The notes: generated from the letters alone by a model not told the origin. Positions 1-7,133 are shown, counted from the stretch's first letter. The stretch: DNA of 11,690 nt from UBA4644 sp964541085 (GCA_964541085.1 CAZIPA010000048.1:1-11690), one strand, 5' to 3'. Made by a program: numbers and translations.

Positions 1-1
1 G

Positions 2-58
2 CTGGAAGAGGCCGCAGCTTATTTTGGCGTAGGTATTAATAAACTTAGAGAGATCTCT
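2..58 (+). mobile_element. Fragment resembling a Tn916-family excisionase (Xis)
   Basis: The translation LEEAAAYFGVGINKLREIS closely resembles the helix-turn-helix start of Tn916-type excisionases, whose known form reads IEEASKYFRIGENKLRRL. The bases here (gtaggtattaataaactt) are also more AT-rich than the phosphatase sequence that follows. Only this short stretch is present; no integrase or attachment site is visible. The match is from memory of the family. It could reflect a real recombination scar, a truncated integrative element ending in the phosphatase gene, or a chimeric assembly join. Confidence 0.55.
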
Positions 59-331
59 TGTACCGGTCACGCCGCAAGGCAGCTCACCCGTGGAGACTAT
101 GACGCTTTCGACCTGCTGATTGGTATGGACGGCGCCAATCTCAGGAATATGCATCGCATCTGCGGCGGTGATCCGGAGGGCAAACTGTCCCTGCTGATGG
201 ATCACACCAACCGTCCCGGCGATGTGGCCGACCCGTGGTACACCGGCGACTTTGATGCAACCTGGCAGGATGTGCTGGAGGGCTGCCGGGAGCTGCTGAA
301 AGAGATTCCATGTGCAGGCATGGATGCATGA
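2..331 (+). CDS. Low-molecular-weight protein tyrosine phosphatase, C-terminal part, with a foreign-looking N-terminus
   Basis: The frame is open from the left edge and ends at TGA 329-331. From about base 56 it reads ISCTGHAARQLTRGDYDAFD, then a MDGANL segment and DPWYTGDF. These are hallmarks of the LMW-PTP (arsenate-reductase-like) family; the Asp of the DPWY motif is the family's general acid, donating a proton to the leaving phenolate of phosphotyrosine. The P-loop (CxxxxxR), which lies at the extreme N-terminus in this family, is not in the window. The first 18 residues (LEEAAAYFGVGINKLREI) do not fit an LMW-PTP and look like a Tn916-type excisionase, so as it stands the frame is a chimera or a broken gene. 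In Gram-positive bacteria such enzymes are cytoplasmic and often partner tyrosine kinases, but no kinase or polysaccharide gene is visible here. The phosphatase identity of the C-terminal part is firm; whether the gene is functional is unknown. Confidence 0.8.
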   Translation: MEEAAAYFGVGINKLREISCTGHAARQLTRGDYDAFDLLIGMDGANLRNMHRICGGDPEGKLSLLMDHTNRPGDVADPWYTGDFDATWQDVLEGCRELLKEIPCAGMDA

Positions 332-352
332 CCTGCTTCATGATACCTTTAT

Positions 353-383
353 AGACACACCGTAGCGGTGTGTCTTTCTTTTT
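353..383 (+). terminator. Rho-independent terminator after the phosphatase gene
   Basis: A perfect 10-bp stem, AGACACACCG (353-362) with CGGTGTGTCT (366-375), closed by a 3-base TAG loop and followed by a T-rich tail (375-383). It lies 21 bases after the phosphatase stop codon. Confidence 0.92.
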
Positions 384-391
384 CCATAACA

Positions 392-426
392 TATAAAAGA
401 AAACGGCTACCGCAGGGGCAGCCGTT
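392..426 (-). terminator. Rho-independent terminator closing the minus-strand rnfC-rnfD operon
   Basis: On the minus strand a 7-bp stem, AACGGCT (426-420) with AGCCGTT (408-402), encloses an 11-base loop and is followed by a T-rich run (TTCTTTTAT) read toward lower coordinates. It lies about 30 bases beyond the stop of the 456-1541 gene. It sits back to back with the phosphatase terminator, so the two converging units are separated cleanly. Confidence 0.8.
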
Positions 427-455
427 CGGAAGACATCAACGGCAACAGGTTTCTG

Positions 456-1541
456 TCACCGCTCCATATAAATTACATCCAGCGAATCATCCGAGAGAAT
501 CCCGTCCCGATCCACAAAAACACCCAGACGGCAGTCTGTTTCCGCCAGCGCCTGCCGCAGCACCGTCAAATCAGTATCACCCGCAGCGGTGTCCACATAG
601 AGCACATCAAAATACTGCGCCAGCTCCATCACATCCTGTCCGGCATCGCTGTCCAGCAGATTCTGCGCCGCGCTGTCGGTAAGCAGCAGCCCCAGCGAAA
701 GCTCCGTTCCCTCCGAGAGGGTTCTGGCCAGCTGGGTCAGAGCCGCGGCGTGAGAGGTCATATCGCTGTCATCGATCAACTCGGTTTTGCCCAGAGTGGG
801 AAATTGGAAATCCGTCAGAATCACATGGGAAAAGCCCTGCGCCTGACACGCCTCCAGCTGCGCCAGCAGACAGGCTGCGGTGTCCTTTCCGGCGGGACTG
901 AACCACGCTTCATAGTTTCTGTCCAGCCAGGTTGCGCCGCTGTCCACATGAAGGGCAGAGGAACGATACAGCTTGCGCGGACGGAGATTGTCCCGCAGCG
1001 CAGGGAGAATAGCCACCGGCGGAGTGTCTGTGCTGCTTTTCGCATCGGAAAGAATGCGGGCAAAAGCTTCCGCCTGATCGGAAACCGCACCCTGCTCTTC
1101 GGTGCTGTCCGGCGGGAGAGAATAGCCTTCACCGTCCTTCACCAGAACAGCCAGCTGCTGCCGGCCGGAATCCCGCAGATCTGTAAGCACACCGGAGGAA
1201 TCCTCCAGCAGAGCCGTTCCCGCCGCATACCATCCGCAGACACGGGGCAGGGGCTCAGGCTCTTCATCCGGCTGGGGCTGGGGATCGGCGGGATCCTCAA
1301 TAATCAGCTCAAAATCATCATCCGGTGTCGTTCCGGCCTGTTCATCCTGCGGATCGGAAACCTCCGGCGGATCCTTTTCCAAGGAAAAATGCAGCCATTC
1401 CGGCAGCTCTGCCCGATTGGCATAGAGATACAGTCCGCCCGCTGCCAGCAGCAAAATGACCAGCAGGATCAGCATTCCCAGCAGAATATGGCGTTTTTTC
1501 CGTCGGCGTGAGCCGGTATATCGTCTGTAATAGTTCCCCAT
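456..1541 (-). CDS. Membrane-anchored glycoside-hydrolase-like (DUF4015-type TIM barrel) protein
   Basis: This 361-residue protein has a very basic N-terminus (RRYTGSRRRKKR), one hydrophobic segment at about residues 19-40, an acidic Pro/Glu/Asp-rich linker at about 55-98, and an extracytoplasmic domain from about 100 to the end. In the domain, SGATWLDRNYEAWFSP (201-216) followed by about 20 residues and then GFSHVILTDFQFP (236-248) matches the layout of the DUF4015 putative glycosyl-hydrolase family (G-x-x-W-x-D ... W-x-x-P ... GF-x-E-I-x-x-D-x-x-x-FP), including the Asp in the beta strand. The start is set by GAAGGTGA just upstream of the ATG. It lies 31 bases after rnfD and is the last gene before a terminator, so it should be cotranscribed with rnfC-rnfD. 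Substrate and activity are unknown, and the family assignment is by eye. The SGAT at 201-204 is not taken as a flavin site. Confidence 0.6.
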   Translation of the reverse strand: MGNYYRRYTGSRRRKKRHILLGMLILLVILLLAAGGLYLYANRAELPEWLHFSLEKDPPEVSDPQDEQAGTTPDDDFELIIEDPADPQPQPDEEPEPLPRVCGWYAAGTALLEDSSGVLTDLRDSGRQQLAVLVKDGEGYSLPPDSTEEQGAVSDQAEAFARILSDAKSSTDTPPVAILPALRDNLRPRKLYRSSALHVDSGATWLDRNYEAWFSPAGKDTAACLLAQLEACQAQGFSHVILTDFQFPTLGKTELIDDSDMTSHAAALTQLARTLSEGTELSLGLLLTDSAAQNLLDSDAGQDVMELAQYFDVLYVDTAAGDTDLTVLRQALAETDCRLGVFVDRDGILSDDSLDVIYMER

Positions 1542-1572
1542 GGACCGTCACCTTCGTTTCGTAAATGGATGA

Positions 1573-2682
1573 TTATTTTCCGGCACTGCCGCGCTTGCGC
1601 TTTTTTGCGGGGGCGTTGGGCGCGGCTTTCCGGGAGGATTGTACCCGGGCAGCGGTATGTCCGGCCTTCGCACTCTGCACTGCGGCGGGGCGAGATTTGC
1701 CGCGCATGGTCAGCTGCCGCAGCTTGGCCTCCACATGGAACAGCCGTTCCGCCACAAATACCACAGCATTCATAATCAGAATGGCCACCCAGACACCCTC
1801 CGGCTGGGAGCCGTGATAGCGCAGCAATACCGTCAAAGTACCGCAGCCAATGCCATAAAGCACCTGACCGGTGTAAGTAACCGGGCTGGTTACCGGATCG
1901 GAGATCAGGAAAAAGGCCGCCAGCATCACGCCGCCGGAGATCAGCTGATAGCACATCCAGTACGGGCGAATCTGTCCATCGGCGGGGAAGGTGCTGGTGA
2001 GCACCGCTATCGTCAGCAGGAAGGAGAGGGGCGTGCGCAGGGGAACCGTCCGGCGATACAACAGCCAGAGCCCGCCCGCCAGCAGCGCCAGCGTGGAAAC
2101 CTCACCCAGACAGCCGCTGACCATGCCCAGCGCCGTGTTGGTAATGGAGGTGTCCGGCAGCTGGCCGCTCTGCAAAAGCTGCATGGGCGTTGTCTGAGAG
2201 ACGATTTCTCCGCAGGAGGACAGCAGCGGCAGCAGCGTCTGGGGACGGCAGTAGGTGGACATGGCCGCAGGATAGCAGACGGCCAGCAGTGTCCGTCCGC
2301 AGATGGCCGGATTCAGCGCGTTTTTTCCCAGTCCGCCGGGAAGATTTTTAATGATGACAATGGCGAAAAAGTCTGCCAGCAGCACCATCCACCATTCCAC
2401 CGTCACCGGCAGCATACAGCAAAGCAAAATGCCCGTTACTACGGCAGACAGATCGGATACATGGGTGCGCTTCCAGACGATTCGCTGGAAAATCCATTCA
2501 AAGCAGACACAGGCCGCAACAGACAGACACACCAGCGCCAGCGACCGCAGACCAAACAGGAATACGGACAGCGCCAGCGTAGGCAGCAGACCAATGATAA
2601 CATCCAGCGTCAGCTGCCGGGTGGACTGTTCGCCCCGCAGAAAGGGGCCGGCGGTATTTTTCAGATGAGAGAGATCATACAT
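1573..2682 (-). CDS. rnfD: Rnf electron-transport complex subunit D (RnfD)
   Basis: A 369-residue polytopic membrane protein, the flavin-carrying membrane subunit of the Rnf complex, which couples electron transfer between ferredoxin and NAD to Na+ or H+ translocation. Family blocks are visible: GGLGKNALNPAICGR (116-130), SQTTP (162-166) at the position of the usual SGAT motif with the Thr expected to carry covalent FMN (T165), and FLISDPVTSPVT (258-269). Several hydrophobic segments cover about residues 28-112 and 183-312. The start MYDLSHLKNT was chosen because GTGAGG lies 8 bases before it. The longer open frame (to 2814) would run far into rnfC. Translation starts 10 bases after the rnfC stop, with the ribosome site overlapping that stop, so the genes are probably coupled. 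The last 50 residues form a Lys/Arg/Ala-rich tail that is unusual for RnfD. rnfG does not follow. Confidence 0.92.
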   Translation of the reverse strand: MYDLSHLKNTAGPFLRGEQSTRQLTLDVIIGLLPTLALSVFLFGLRSLALVCLSVAACVCFEWIFQRIVWKRTHVSDLSAVVTGILLCCMLPVTVEWWMVLLADFFAIVIIKNLPGGLGKNALNPAICGRTLLAVCYPAAMSTYCRPQTLLPLLSSCGEIVSQTTPMQLLQSGQLPDTSITNTALGMVSGCLGEVSTLALLAGGLWLLYRRTVPLRTPLSFLLTIAVLTSTFPADGQIRPYWMCYQLISGGVMLAAFFLISDPVTSPVTYTGQVLYGIGCGTLTVLLRYHGSQPEGVWVAILIMNAVVFVAERLFHVEAKLRQLTMRGKSRPAAVQSAKAGHTAARVQSSRKAAPNAPAKKRKRGSAGK

Positions 2683-2692
2683 AGGTTTTGCC

Positions 2693-4006
2693 TCACTTTT
2701 GCTTGCGCGCATCCGCAATGCGCTGTTTTCCCCGACGGATATTGGGCACCAGCGGCATTCTGCCGGGACAGACATACTGACAGGCGCCGCATTCGGTGCA
2801 GTCAAAAATGCCATATTCCTTCAGCAGTGCCAGCCGTCCCCGCTCGCCCAGACGGGAGAGAGAAAGGGGAATCAATCCCTGGGGGCAGGCCTCCACACAG
2901 CGTCCGCAGCGAATGCACACCGGTGCGGCAGAATCCCGCTCCTCCTGTGCGCCAAAGGCCAGCAGACCGCCGGTGGTTTTCAGAATGGGTACATCCAGCC
3001 GTGTCTGGGAACGGCCCATCATGGGCCCGCCCAGAATCAGGCGGGTAGGCGGCTCCAGAAAACCGCCGCAGGCATCAATCAGCGCTTCCAGCGGCGTACC
3101 GATGCGGCATTCCAGATTTTTCGGATTGGCAATGGCACTGCCGGAGACGGTGACGATCCGGCGGATATCCGGCATACCGGCAGTGAACAGACGATAAACC
3201 GCCGCCGCCGTATCCACATTAAACACCACACAGCCCACATCCATGGCGGTCTGACCTGCGGGAATATCCCGTCCGGTGAGGGCTGCGGTAAGAGGCCGCT
3301 CCATTCCCTGGGGATATTTGCTCACCAGAGAGCGAAGCTTGACGGAGCCGTCCTGGGGGAGAGATTCCCGCAGCTTGGGAAAGGCATCCTGCTTGTTGGC
3401 CTCCACGCCCAGAATCACCTTACGCACGCCCAGAATTCTGGAAAGCAGCTTGCCGCCGCCGATGACCTCCCAGGGATATTCCAGCAGCAGACGGTGATCG
3501 GAGGTGAGATAGGGTTCACTTTCCGTGCCGTTCAGCAAAATCACATCCACCTTGCCCCGGGCCTGCTTCAGCTTGGCTGCCGTGGGCAGACCCTGACTTC
3601 CGTGGCAGACGATACCGGAGCGCTCCAGCGCCTCCAGCGCTTCCTCCTGGGTGAGAGAATCCACATCCAGAGGACGGATGCCGGGATCGGGCTCGTCCAG
3701 AAAATCGTTTTCAATGATGATGCTCAGCGTCTCTCCGCCAAAGGCATCGGGCCGGGGCTCGATGGCCAGCACTGTTCCGGAAACGGAAGCGTGAACCGGA
3801 GCGGAAAGGGGCGATTCCGGCTGAGCAATCAGCTGTCCCAGCAGCACCCGCTGTCCCACCTGCACCACAGGCTGACAGGGAGCATCGGGACGCATGGCCG
3901 TAGGCAGAATGATCTGCTTTACCGTAGGCAGCAGCTCGATGGGCTTGCCTCGGGTGGGGCCTTTATGATCTTCGGCATAGATGCCGCCTTGAAATGTACG
4001 CGCCAT
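2693..4006 (-). CDS. rnfC: Rnf electron-transport complex subunit C (RnfC)
   Basis: A 437-residue soluble, membrane-associated subunit that in characterised Rnf complexes carries the NADH site, FMN and two [4Fe-4S] clusters. Visible features are the N-terminal barrel-sandwich region (about 40-85, with GQLIAQPESPLSAPVHASVSG), the nucleotide/flavin-binding middle with GGGKLLSRILGV and GVEANKQDAF, GGPMMGRSQ, and two ferredoxin-type motifs CIRCGRCVEACP (C364, C367, C370, C374) and CTECGACQYVCP (C403, C406, C409, C413). All eight cysteines are present and the length is normal for the family. The start is supported by GAGGTGA 4-5 bases upstream. It is the first gene of a minus-strand operon with a good promoter about 35 bases upstream, followed closely by rnfD. 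The Fe-S pattern separates it from NqrA. Confidence 0.95.
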   Translation of the reverse strand: MARTFQGGIYAEDHKGPTRGKPIELLPTVKQIILPTAMRPDAPCQPVVQVGQRVLLGQLIAQPESPLSAPVHASVSGTVLAIEPRPDAFGGETLSIIIENDFLDEPDPGIRPLDVDSLTQEEALEALERSGIVCHGSQGLPTAAKLKQARGKVDVILLNGTESEPYLTSDHRLLLEYPWEVIGGGKLLSRILGVRKVILGVEANKQDAFPKLRESLPQDGSVKLRSLVSKYPQGMERPLTAALTGRDIPAGQTAMDVGCVVFNVDTAAAVYRLFTAGMPDIRRIVTVSGSAIANPKNLECRIGTPLEALIDACGGFLEPPTRLILGGPMMGRSQTRLDVPILKTTGGLLAFGAQEERDSAAPVCIRCGRCVEACPQGLIPLSLSRLGERGRLALLKEYGIFDCTECGACQYVCPGRMPLVPNIRRGKQRIADARKQK

Positions 4007-4038
4007 AGTTTCACCTCAAATTTTCTTAAACACATTTT

Positions 4039-4067
4039 ATTATAAACAGAAACCGGGAAAATCTCAA
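4039..4067 (-). promoter_or_regulatory. Sigma-A-type promoter of the rnfC-rnfD operon
   Basis: Read on the minus strand: TTGAGA (4067-4062), a 17-base spacer, and a perfect TATAAT (4044-4039), about 33 bases before the rnfC ATG. Consensus match and spacing are both near ideal. The -35 box lies inside a repeated GGGAAAATCTC-like motif (see the repeat at 4053-4141). Confidence 0.8.
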
Positions 4068-4141
4068 CCGTTCCCCGGAAAAAACCCCGGGGAAAGTTGT
4101 AAAATTTCACGCATTTTCGGGGAAAATACCGGAGAATCTCC
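4053..4141. repeat. Cluster of palindromes and repeated GGGAAAA motifs between divergent genes
   Basis: The region between rnfC and the gene at 4205 holds an 8-bp inverted repeat, TTCCCCGG (4071-4078) with CCGGGGAA (4087-4094), and a 6-bp one, ATTTTC (4113-4118) with GAAAAT (4122-4127). It also has two similar direct copies, CCGGGAAAATCTC (4053-4065) and CCGGAGAATCTC (4129-4140), the first overlapping the rnfC -35 box. Such an arrangement suggests a regulator binding site, but no known operator is recognised. Confidence 0.5.
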
Positions 4142-4204
4142 CGCACATCCCCTTTCGGCATAATCCGCCGGGGCCATGCATAGCCTTCCACAGGAGGGAT
4201 CGGA

Positions 4205-4867
4205 ATGCAATGGAAGCATGAGTGGAATATGGATCATGTGTGGATGGCCATGATGTGCGTCAGTCTGATTTGTTGTCTGACGCTGCTGGGCAGTGTGGTG
4301 CTGGACAGACCGCTGACCGTTTCGGCGGAGCAGCATATGCCGGTGCTGCGGGTTGCGGAACCTCTTCAGGAGGACGCTGCGCCCACCGGACTGCCGGAGG
4401 AAGGAGCGATAGAGGAGACGCTTTTGTCTGCGCCGGGGTATCTGCTGACGGCGGAGAGTATGGAGGCCATCCTGCTGGAGACGCTGCCGGAGCCGCTTTC
4501 CGCTGCGGAATGTGTGGAGGTGACGCTGGAGGACGGTATGCTGGAGCTGGAGCTGGCGCTGCGGCGGCAGGAGCTGATTTCTTATTTGAAGCAGCAGGGC
4601 GCAAGCTTTTCTCTGGGGCAATCGCTGGCGCTGCGGATGCTGCCTTCCCGGCTGGAAACGGCGGTGTGCTTTACCGTGGCCGCCGATGGAACCGGGCTGC
4701 ATCTGACGCCCATTTCCCTGAAGGCAGGGGAAAAGAGCCTCTCCCTGTCCCAGCTGCCGGAGGATGTGTTTGCACCGGTGGATCAGGCGCTGAATCAGGC
4801 ACTGGAGCAGCAGGGACTGCACTTTACCGCCATGCAGTGGACGGAGGAAGGGCTGCTGCTGAAATAA
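4205..4867 (+). CDS. Single-pass membrane-anchored protein, possibly YpmS/DUF2140-like
   Basis: A 220-residue protein whose start is set by AGGAGG (4192-4197) 7 bases upstream of the ATG. One hydrophobic segment at about residues 13-33 anchors it. It is followed by an extracytoplasmic part with an acidic stretch (about 52-66) and a mostly beta-type domain from about 85 to the end. The domain's layout (an LTAESMEAILLETL helix, a repeated 'beta-strand then LSLGQ/LSLSQLP' pattern, and a final strand after a short helix) recalls YpmS-like proteins (DUF2140), but no diagnostic residue is visible and this is only a suggestion. It has a terminator 17 bases downstream and appears to be monocistronic. 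No clear promoter was found in the divergent region. Very Leu/Glu/Gln-rich composition. Confidence 0.75.
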   Translation: MQWKHEWNMDHVWMAMMCVSLICCLTLLGSVVLDRPLTVSAEQHMPVLRVAEPLQEDAAPTGLPEEGAIEETLLSAPGYLLTAESMEAILLETLPEPLSAAECVEVTLEDGMLELELALRRQELISYLKQQGASFSLGQSLALRMLPSRLETAVCFTVAADGTGLHLTPISLKAGEKSLSLSQLPEDVFAPVDQALNQALEQQGLHFTAMQWTEEGLLLK

Positions 4868-4883
4868 AACAAAACCGGCAAAA

Positions 4884-4915
4884 CGCGGGGAGAAACAGTG
4901 TGCCCCGCGCTTTTT
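4884..4915 (+). terminator. Rho-independent terminator after the 4205-4867 gene
   Basis: A 7-bp GC stem, CGCGGGG (4884-4890) with CCCCGCG (4903-4909), a 12-base loop and a T run at 4911-4915. A-rich sequence lies on the 5' side. Confidence 0.85.
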
Positions 4916-4960
4916 GCTGCCTGCAATCTTCAGAAATCTTAAGAAATTCATAAAATTCAG

Positions 4961-4988
4961 TTGCATTCTGTGGGAGGCATGGTAAAAT
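4961..4988 (+). promoter_or_regulatory. Probable promoter of the RNA methyltransferase / lipid kinase unit
   Basis: TTGCAT (4961-4966), 16-base spacer, TAAAAT (4983-4988), lying between the preceding terminator and the ribosome binding site at 5041-5049. It implies a 5' leader of about 60 bases. The match is moderate. Confidence 0.5.
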
Positions 4989-5053
4989 ATTCTTCGGATT
5001 CAACAGAAGTTGCAGGTGCGGGCAAATCGGGACCGTGCCGGGAAGGAGCCGTT

Positions 5054-6181
5054 ATGTTTCGTTTTTCTGTTCCATGTCTCATGGGCGTGGAGGGGCTTGT
5101 GGCCGATGAGCTGAAGTTCAAGGGCTTTCAGCAGGTGGAGGCCGAAAATGGCCGGGTGCTGTTCTCCGGCGATGAGCAGGAATGTGCCAGAGCCAATCTG
5201 CTGCTGCGCTGCGGCGAACGGGTGCTGCTGCGGCTGGCGGATTTTCAGGCCAGAAGCTTTGACCAGCTGTTTGAGGGCGTTCGTGCCATTCCATGGGAGG
5301 ATTATGTCGGCTCCGGAGAGGCCTTCCCCGTGAAGGGCTTTTCTATCCATTCGCAGCTGCATTCCGTGCCCGACTGCCAGCGCATCATTAAAAAGGCAGC
5401 GGTGGAGCGGCTGAAGCTGGTATATCATACCGATTGGCTGAAGGAGGACGGTGTAAAGCACCAGATCCAGTTCAGCCTGCTGAACGACCGGTGCGAGATT
5501 TTTCTGGACACCACCGGCGCGCCGCTGTACAAGCGGGGCTATAAGCTGGAGCAGAATGAGGCCACCCTGCGGGAGACGCTGGCGGCTTCCATGATAAAGG
5601 TTGCCCGCTGGCGGGGAAGAGAGGCGCTGATCGACCCCTTCTGCGGCAGCGGTACGCTGGCCATTGAAGCGGCTCAGGCGGCGTTGAATATCGCACCGGG
5701 ACAGAACCGGGAGTTTGATGCCATGCACTGGAATCAGACCTTTGCCTCTGCCTTCGCCCAGCAGCGGGAAGCGGCCAAGGCGGCGGAACGCCACGAAAAG
5801 CTGCCGATCCTGGCATCGGATATCAGCCCCAACTGTGTCCGGCTCACCCGGGAAAATGCAGCCCGGGCCGGTGTGGGCGACTGCATGGAATATGCCGTGC
5901 AGGATGCGCTGGAAATCGACTGGAGCACCCGGGAGGGCGTGATGATTGCCAATCCGCCTTATGGCGTGCGGATGCTGGAGCTTCAGCAGGCAAAGCAGCT
6001 TTATCACGATCTGGGCAGGGTCATGAAGGACAGCCCCGTGAAAAAATATATCATTTCCTCGGACGACCGGTTTGAAGAGGATTTTGGCCAGCGGGCGGAC
6101 AAGCGCCGCAAGCTTTATAACGGCATGATGAAATGCAATCTTTATATGTACTTCCGCGGAGGTGCGCCATGCAGGAAATGA
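5054..6181 (+). CDS. ypsC: THUMP-domain class I SAM-dependent RNA methyltransferase (YpsC / RlmL N-terminal-half family)
   Basis: This 375-residue protein has the family's expected order: an N-terminal ferredoxin-like/THUMP region (about 1-160, starting FRFSVPCLMGVEGLVADELK), then a Rossmann methyltransferase with motif I DPFCGSGTLAIEAA (from D194), an acidic motif SDISPNCVRLTREN, and the catalytic NPPY at 300-303 (NPPYGVRM), typical of enzymes methylating the exocyclic amine of guanine. E. coli RlmL makes m2G2445 in 23S rRNA with the same module; the Gram-positive YpsC relatives are the single-module form. The target here is inferred. The start at 5054 is chosen because GGAAGGAG lies 5 bases upstream. 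The frame stays open to 4961, but that part covers the promoter and does not look like protein. It overlaps the next gene by 13 bases, so the two are probably translationally coupled. Confidence 0.92.
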   Translation: MFRFSVPCLMGVEGLVADELKFKGFQQVEAENGRVLFSGDEQECARANLLLRCGERVLLRLADFQARSFDQLFEGVRAIPWEDYVGSGEAFPVKGFSIHSQLHSVPDCQRIIKKAAVERLKLVYHTDWLKEDGVKHQIQFSLLNDRCEIFLDTTGAPLYKRGYKLEQNEATLRETLAASMIKVARWRGREALIDPFCGSGTLAIEAAQAALNIAPGQNREFDAMHWNQTFASAFAQQREAAKAAERHEKLPILASDISPNCVRLTRENAARAGVGDCMEYAVQDALEIDWSTREGVMIANPPYGVRMLELQQAKQLYHDLGRVMKDSPVKKYIISSDDRFEEDFGQRADKRRKLYNGMMKCNLYMYFRGGAPCRK

Positions 6182-7116
6182 AGCATATTTTTATCGTCAA
6201 CCCTGCCGCCGGAAGAAGCGACAGCACCGCAAAGGTGGTTTCCGACATCTGGGCCGCGGCGGAAGAGACGGGCATTGACTGCGAAATTCTCACCACGGAA
6301 TATCCCCGCCATGCCGTTCTGCTGGTGCGGGAAAAGGCGGCGGAATATCCGGACAGGCCCCTGCGCTTTTATGCCTGCGGCGGTGACGGCACACTGAACG
6401 AGGTGGCAGACGGTGCGGCGGGATTGCCCAATGTTTCCATCACCCATTATCCCACCGGCAGCGGCAACGATTTTATTAAGCTGTTCGGCAGCGGCTGCAA
6501 GGCATTTCATCGGCTGAAGGAGCTGATTTGCGGAGAAGAGCTGCCCATGGACTATATGGAGACCGATCACGGCGTATCGCTGAATGTGTTCAGCGTCGGC
6601 GTGGATGCCAGAATCGCTGCCGGAATGCAGAAGTACAAGCGGATTCCGGCTCTGCAGGGCAAGGCTGCCTATAATATGTCCACGGTGGAAAATATTCTCC
6701 GGGGCGTCAGCGAGCCTTATGAGGTGCTGGTGGACGGAAAGCACTTTTCCGGACGCTTTTGCATGGTGCTGGCCGGCAACGGAAGATTTTACGGCGGCGG
6801 CTCTGAGCCTGTACCGGAGGCTGATCCCACCGACGGAAAGCTGGATGTGCTGCTGGTGAAGGAGCTGAGTCTGCTGAAGCTGGCCGGCGTGATCGGCGAT
6901 TATATGAAGGGCTTTCACCGGCGCTATCCCCAGTACATTACAAAGCTCATGGCAAAGGAACTGACCATCCGCCATGCGGACGGAAAGAATCTGACGGTGA
7001 ATCTGGACGGAGAGATCGTCCGTTCGCCCTCTGTCACACTACAGCTCTCCCGGCACAAGCTGCGTTTTGTGATCCCCCGGGGCCTCCGTCTGACACCGCC
7101 CCGCATTCTGGAATAA
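6169..7116 (+). CDS. Diacylglycerol-kinase-family lipid kinase
   Basis: A 315-residue cytoplasmic or peripheral membrane enzyme of the DAGK_cat (YegS/BmrU/DgkB) family, which uses ATP to phosphorylate a lipid such as diacylglycerol, returning it to phosphatidate for phospholipid synthesis. Motifs seen: NPAAGR near the N-terminus (11-16), the nucleotide-binding GGDGTLNEV (71-79), PTGSGNDF (95-102), and a C-terminal beta-sandwich ending LTVNLDGEI ... LRFVIPRGL. The ATG at 6169 is preferred because GGAGG (6158-6162) lies 6 bases before it; the ATG at 6178 is a weaker alternative, and the frame's extension to 6133 is inside the methyltransferase gene. It overlaps the methyltransferase by 13 bases and is followed 17 bases later by a terminator. 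The exact lipid substrate cannot be read from the sequence, so no dgkB symbol is given. Confidence 0.92.
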   Translation: MQEMKHIFIVNPAAGRSDSTAKVVSDIWAAAEETGIDCEILTTEYPRHAVLLVREKAAEYPDRPLRFYACGGDGTLNEVADGAAGLPNVSITHYPTGSGNDFIKLFGSGCKAFHRLKELICGEELPMDYMETDHGVSLNVFSVGVDARIAAGMQKYKRIPALQGKAAYNMSTVENILRGVSEPYEVLVDGKHFSGRFCMVLAGNGRFYGGGSEPVPEADPTDGKLDVLLVKELSLLKLAGVIGDYMKGFHRRYPQYITKLMAKELTIRHADGKNLTVNLDGEIVRSPSVTLQLSRHKLRFVIPRGLRLTPPRILE

Positions 7117-7133
7117 CAGAATATCCCCTTGTT

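Noticed and set aside
933..944. SGAT in the 456-1541 protein as an RnfG-type covalent flavin site
   Set aside because: The surrounding residues (SGATWLDRNYEAWFSP, then GFSHVILTDFQFP) align with a hydrolase-like barrel pattern instead, and the rest of RnfG is not recognisable.
4097..4112. TTGTAAAATTTCACGC as a Rex (NADH-sensing) operator upstream of rnfC
   Set aside because: The half-sites are only 2 bases apart instead of 4, and the second half lacks the final AA; biologically attractive but too weak.
4222..4953. Plus-strand Ala/Gly-rich open frame of 243 codons
   Set aside because: It is an out-of-frame shadow of the 4205-4867 gene, runs through that gene's terminator and has the skewed composition typical of shadow frames in GC-rich DNA.
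5000..6007. Long minus-strand open frame opposite the RNA methyltransferase gene
   Set aside because: The plus strand carries clear family motifs; the minus frame is Gln/His/Arg-rich with no domain, as expected for an antisense shadow. The same applies to 6142-6975 and 8683-9423.
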